A stretch of 8,624 nucleotides of DNA from Spirochaetaceae bacterium UBA4077 (lineage in GTDB: Bacteria > Spirochaetota > Spirochaetia > Treponematales > Rectinemataceae): assembly GCA_002383375.1 (NCBI GenBank), contig DFYR01000049.1:1-8624 (forward strand), read 5' to 3'. Made by a program: the position numbers and the translations under genes. The notes beneath the pieces are model-generated. The model had not been told where the DNA came from, searched no databases, and saw only the letters and a list, made by a program, of their open reading frames with translations. This document shows positions 6,936-8,624 of this stretch, one piece after another; the stretch's first letter is position 1; each line of letters starts with the position of its first letter.

Positions 6936-7481
6936 TCATTTATTATTTATCGATTTAAGACCTGTCCTGTCGCGTAAAAGATGGTTAAGTACCAATCCAA
7001 ACACTGTGAGCGGATACCCGGCGAGGGCTACCGCCAGCGGCGGTTGGATACGCAGATTGTAATCATAAATAGGTCCTTTCATCAGAAGTCGGGGCCCAAG
7101 CTTTATCTTGTATACGATAATTAATAGTATCAAAAGGATTCCAAGACTAAGCACTGACCAGGTAATTACCTTAGCTGCGGCAAGCCCGGCTTTGCTGTCC
7201 GAGGCGACGGAGATGCCCAATATTAAAATGGCTGTAAACGACAGGGCGACGATTAGGGTATTACTGATTAAGGCGACGAGCATGAGTGGGCGCATTGTGC
7301 CAGCGTCCTGGGCTGAAGCTACGCTGCGTTGTTGTTCTGTCCAGGTTGTTGCTGTGTGCCAGGCTCGATGGTGTTCCGAGAGATCGAAGGTTGCCAGCAC
7401 GCTCAAGAAGGCGCAGGCGCAAGCTGCGAGGAGCAGGGCCTTTGTCTCGCTCCGCAGCGGCCGGGAAACTTTTCTGCCCAT
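6936..7481 (-). CDS. Hypothetical membrane protein with four predicted helices
   Basis: I do not recognise this 181-residue protein. Hydrophobic segments lie at about 15-32, 67-92, 103-125 and 147-168. A hydrophilic loop of about 34 residues between the first two contains HHRAWHTATTWTEQQR (37-52); with a basic N-terminus (MGRKVSRPLR) inside, this loop would face outward. A short basic tail ends the protein. The ATG at 7481 is the only standard start near the 5' end and an in-frame stop lies four codons upstream, yet no Shine-Dalgarno-like sequence precedes it. A 22-bp perfect inverted repeat ends 12 bases before the ATG. A signal from the upstream malic enzyme transcript would have to cross that structure. 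The pattern of four clean helices over the whole frame supports a real protein. Confidence 0.65.
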   Translation of the reverse strand: MGRKVSRPLRSETKALLLAACACAFLSVLATFDLSEHHRAWHTATTWTEQQRSVASAQDAGTMRPLMLVALISNTLIVALSFTAILILGISVASDSKAGLAAAKVITWSVLSLGILLILLIIVYKIKLGPRLLMKGPIYDYNLRIQPPLAVALAGYPLTVFGLVLNHLLRDRTGLKSINNK

Positions 7482-7493
7482 GACTGAATGATA

Positions 7494-7542
7494 CGGCTAA
7501 GGGTGGCCGCGGCGCAATAAGCGCCGCGGCCACCCTTAGCCG
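7494..7542. repeat. 22-bp perfect inverted repeat, 5-base loop
   Basis: Arms 7494-7515 and 7521-7542 are exact reverse complements around the loop AATAA. Each arm has an A/T-containing outer part (CGGCTAAGGG) and a very GC-rich inner part (TGGCCGCGGCGC). The pairing can extend by GATAC/GTATC (outer bases 7490-7494 and 7545-7549) if three bases are bulged. Neither side is followed by a T-run, so it is not a standard intrinsic terminator. It may be a U-less terminator after the malic enzyme gene, a dispersed palindromic repeat, or a protein-binding or RNA-processing site. Confidence 0.9.
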
Positions 7543-7550
7543 CTGTATCG

Positions 7551-7600
7551 AAAACCGGCTCCGACGACTAGGCTTCACCCCAGGGCTCCGGGAGCACCGG
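7551..7600 (-). terminator. Weak terminator-like structure after malic enzyme
   Basis: On the minus strand GCTCC (7595-7591) can pair with GGAGC (7562-7558), extended by CCG (7600-7598) with CGG (7557-7555) across a two-base bulge, followed directly by TTTT (7554-7551). The loop is long (28 bases), and GCTCC can instead form a tight local palindrome (7585-7595). Function as a terminator is therefore doubtful. Confidence 0.25.
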
Positions 7601-7631
7601 CAATGGACTAATGCACGGAATTTTTAACTGA

Positions 7632-8624
7632 TCAGCCCCGCACTTCGGCGATAGCTTCCTTGAGCAGCTCTTCCAGCATAGCCTTAGGCGGTTCCTTGAT
7701 ATAACCGGCGGCCATGAGGTTCTTGGTCATGCTTCTGGAGGCCTGAATGTCAGCTAGGGCCCTGTCATGCACCTCCTGCCAGCTGGCCTCGATGCGCGCC
7801 ACACCCTCGGCGATAGCCTGCATGGCCACGTCGGCAGCTTCCACGGCGAAGACGTCTGTTTCTTCCATGGTGGCGACGATGTTATCGGGACCGATGCCGC
7901 GAGCCCTGGCAAAGTCGGCCAAAGAATGAGCGCAGCGGATCGCCATGCCGTCGGTAATCTTGCGCGCCCGCACTGCCAGGGCACCCTTGAGGATGCCGGG
8001 GAAGCATACAGAATTGTTCACCTGGTTGGGAAAGTCGCCGCGGCCGGTGGCCACGATGAAAGCCCCTTCTTCCTTGGCCGCGTAGGGCCAGATTTCGGGC
8101 ACGGGGTTTGCGCAGGCAAAGACGATGGACTTGGGCGCCATGGAGCGTATCCACTCGCGCTTGACCGTGTCCGGTTCGGGGGTCGAGAGCGCGATGAGCA
8201 CGTCGGCTCCCTTTATCGCTTCGGCTTCCCCATCGATGCGCTTGGGATTCGTGGCCTGGCAGAGCTCCCATTTTCTATAGAGCCTAGGGTCAGCTTCTAT
8301 GTCCTTCCTGCCGGCATGGAGAGAACCCTTGGTATCGAACATGATCATGTTCTCGCCCTTGCCTCCGTCGGTCAGGATGAGCCGGGCGATGGTGGTGTTG
8401 GAGGCGCCGGCGCCCAAGAAAACGATCTTGGCTTCTGAAAGCTTCTTACCCGCCAGGTGCAGGGCATTTAAAAGCCCGGCCAGGGTCACGCTGGCCGTCC
8501 CCTGGGCGTCGTCGTGCCAGACGGGTATGTCGCAGCTCTCACGCAGCTCGTCTAAAACCTTGTAACAATTGGGCTGGCTGATATCCTCAAGGTTGACCGC
8601 TCCCACCGAGGGCTGGAGCATCTT
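7632..8624 (-). CDS. Malic enzyme (NAD(P)-dependent, decarboxylating), N-terminus cut by window edge
   Basis: Cytoplasmic enzyme converting malate to pyruvate and CO2 with reduction of NAD(P). The window holds the last 330 residues; the gene enters from the right edge and ends at TGA 7634-7632. Counting from the first visible codon: NLEDISQP at 11-18, the metal-binding HDDAQGTA at 37-44, the nucleotide-binding loop FLGAGASNTTIAR at about 69-81, an acidic residue at the end of the next strand (MFDTKG, near 97) that favours NAD, then ANPVPEI, and TGRGDFPNQVNNSVCFPG, the family's TGRSDFPNQVNN block. The catalytic tyrosine and probably the lysine lie in the missing part. HDDAQGTASVTLAGLLNAL differs from the more common HDDQHGTA form. 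Cofactor choice is inference. No link with the peptide transporter is visible. Confidence 0.93.
   Translation of the reverse strand, partial: KMLQPSVGAVNLEDISQPNCYKVLDELRESCDIPVWHDDAQGTASVTLAGLLNALHLAGKKLSEAKIVFLGAGASNTTIARLILTDGGKGENMIMFDTKGSLHAGRKDIEADPRLYRKWELCQATNPKRIDGEAEAIKGADVLIALSTPEPDTVKREWIRSMAPKSIVFACANPVPEIWPYAAKEEGAFIVATGRGDFPNQVNNSVCFPGILKGALAVRARKITDGMAIRCAHSLADFARARGIGPDNIVATMEETDVFAVEAADVAMQAIAEGVARIEASWQEVHDRALADIQASRSMTKNLMAAGYIKEPPKAMLEELLKEAIAEVRG

Noticed and set aside
7543..7631. tRNA-like or attachment-site-like sequence next to the inverted repeat
   Set aside because: Short GC-rich palindromes and a CACCCCA string gave a superficial resemblance, but no cloverleaf, T-loop motif or duplicated end could be found, and no integrase or phage gene is present.
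7767..8438. A 223-codon open frame on the plus strand inside the malic enzyme gene
   Set aside because: Antisense shadow of a gene with conserved enzyme motifs; its translation shows no domain or coherent hydrophobic pattern.
1..8624. CRISPR arrays, insertion sequences, toxin-antitoxin pairs, defence genes or phage genes
   Set aside because: No regular spaced repeats, transposase motifs, terminal repeats or recognisable defence or phage proteins were seen in either strand; the window looks like core chromosome.

Overview
The window is ordinary bacterial chromosome, moderately GC-rich by eye, and almost wholly coding. Its core is a five-gene oligopeptide ABC transporter on the minus strand, read from about 6160 down to the left edge: oppA, oppB, oppC, oppD and a truncated oppF. 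The proteins match, from remembered sequences, the Ami branch of the Opp family (AmiA-AmiC-AmiD-AmiE-AmiF of streptococci) in gene order, lengths and diagnostic motifs. The binding protein, however, has a signal-peptidase-I type leader with no lipobox cysteine. That fits a soluble periplasmic protein in a two-membrane cell rather than the lipoprotein of Gram-positives. My best guess is a spirochaete of the Treponema/Rectinema kind, but this is inference from family resemblance and no marker gene confirms it.

Layout from right to left on the minus strand: the C-terminal two thirds of a malic enzyme (right edge to 7632); a 150-base gap with a striking 22-bp perfect inverted repeat; a small four-helix membrane protein of unknown function (7481-6936); a convergent three-helix membrane protein of unknown function on the plus strand (6340-6891); a 182-base divergent promoter region; oppA (6157-4163); a terminator-like hairpin followed by a good sigma-70-type promoter; then oppB, oppC, oppD and oppF packed with gaps of 3 and 10 bases and a 4-base ATGA overlap.

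The transporter genes make one machine. OppA captures peptides in the periplasm, OppB and OppC form the membrane channel, and OppD and OppF are the paired ATPases. The hairpin and promoter between oppA and oppB suggest that the binding protein is made in excess and that the membrane and ATPase genes can be transcribed independently. Malic enzyme (malate to pyruvate plus CO2) is not functionally tied to the transporter by anything visible.

I do not see a previously undescribed system. The items most worth a second look are the long perfect inverted repeat at 7494-7542, which lies 12 bases from a start codon without a ribosome binding site, the two uncharacterised membrane proteins, and the terminator/promoter arrangement inside the opp cluster.
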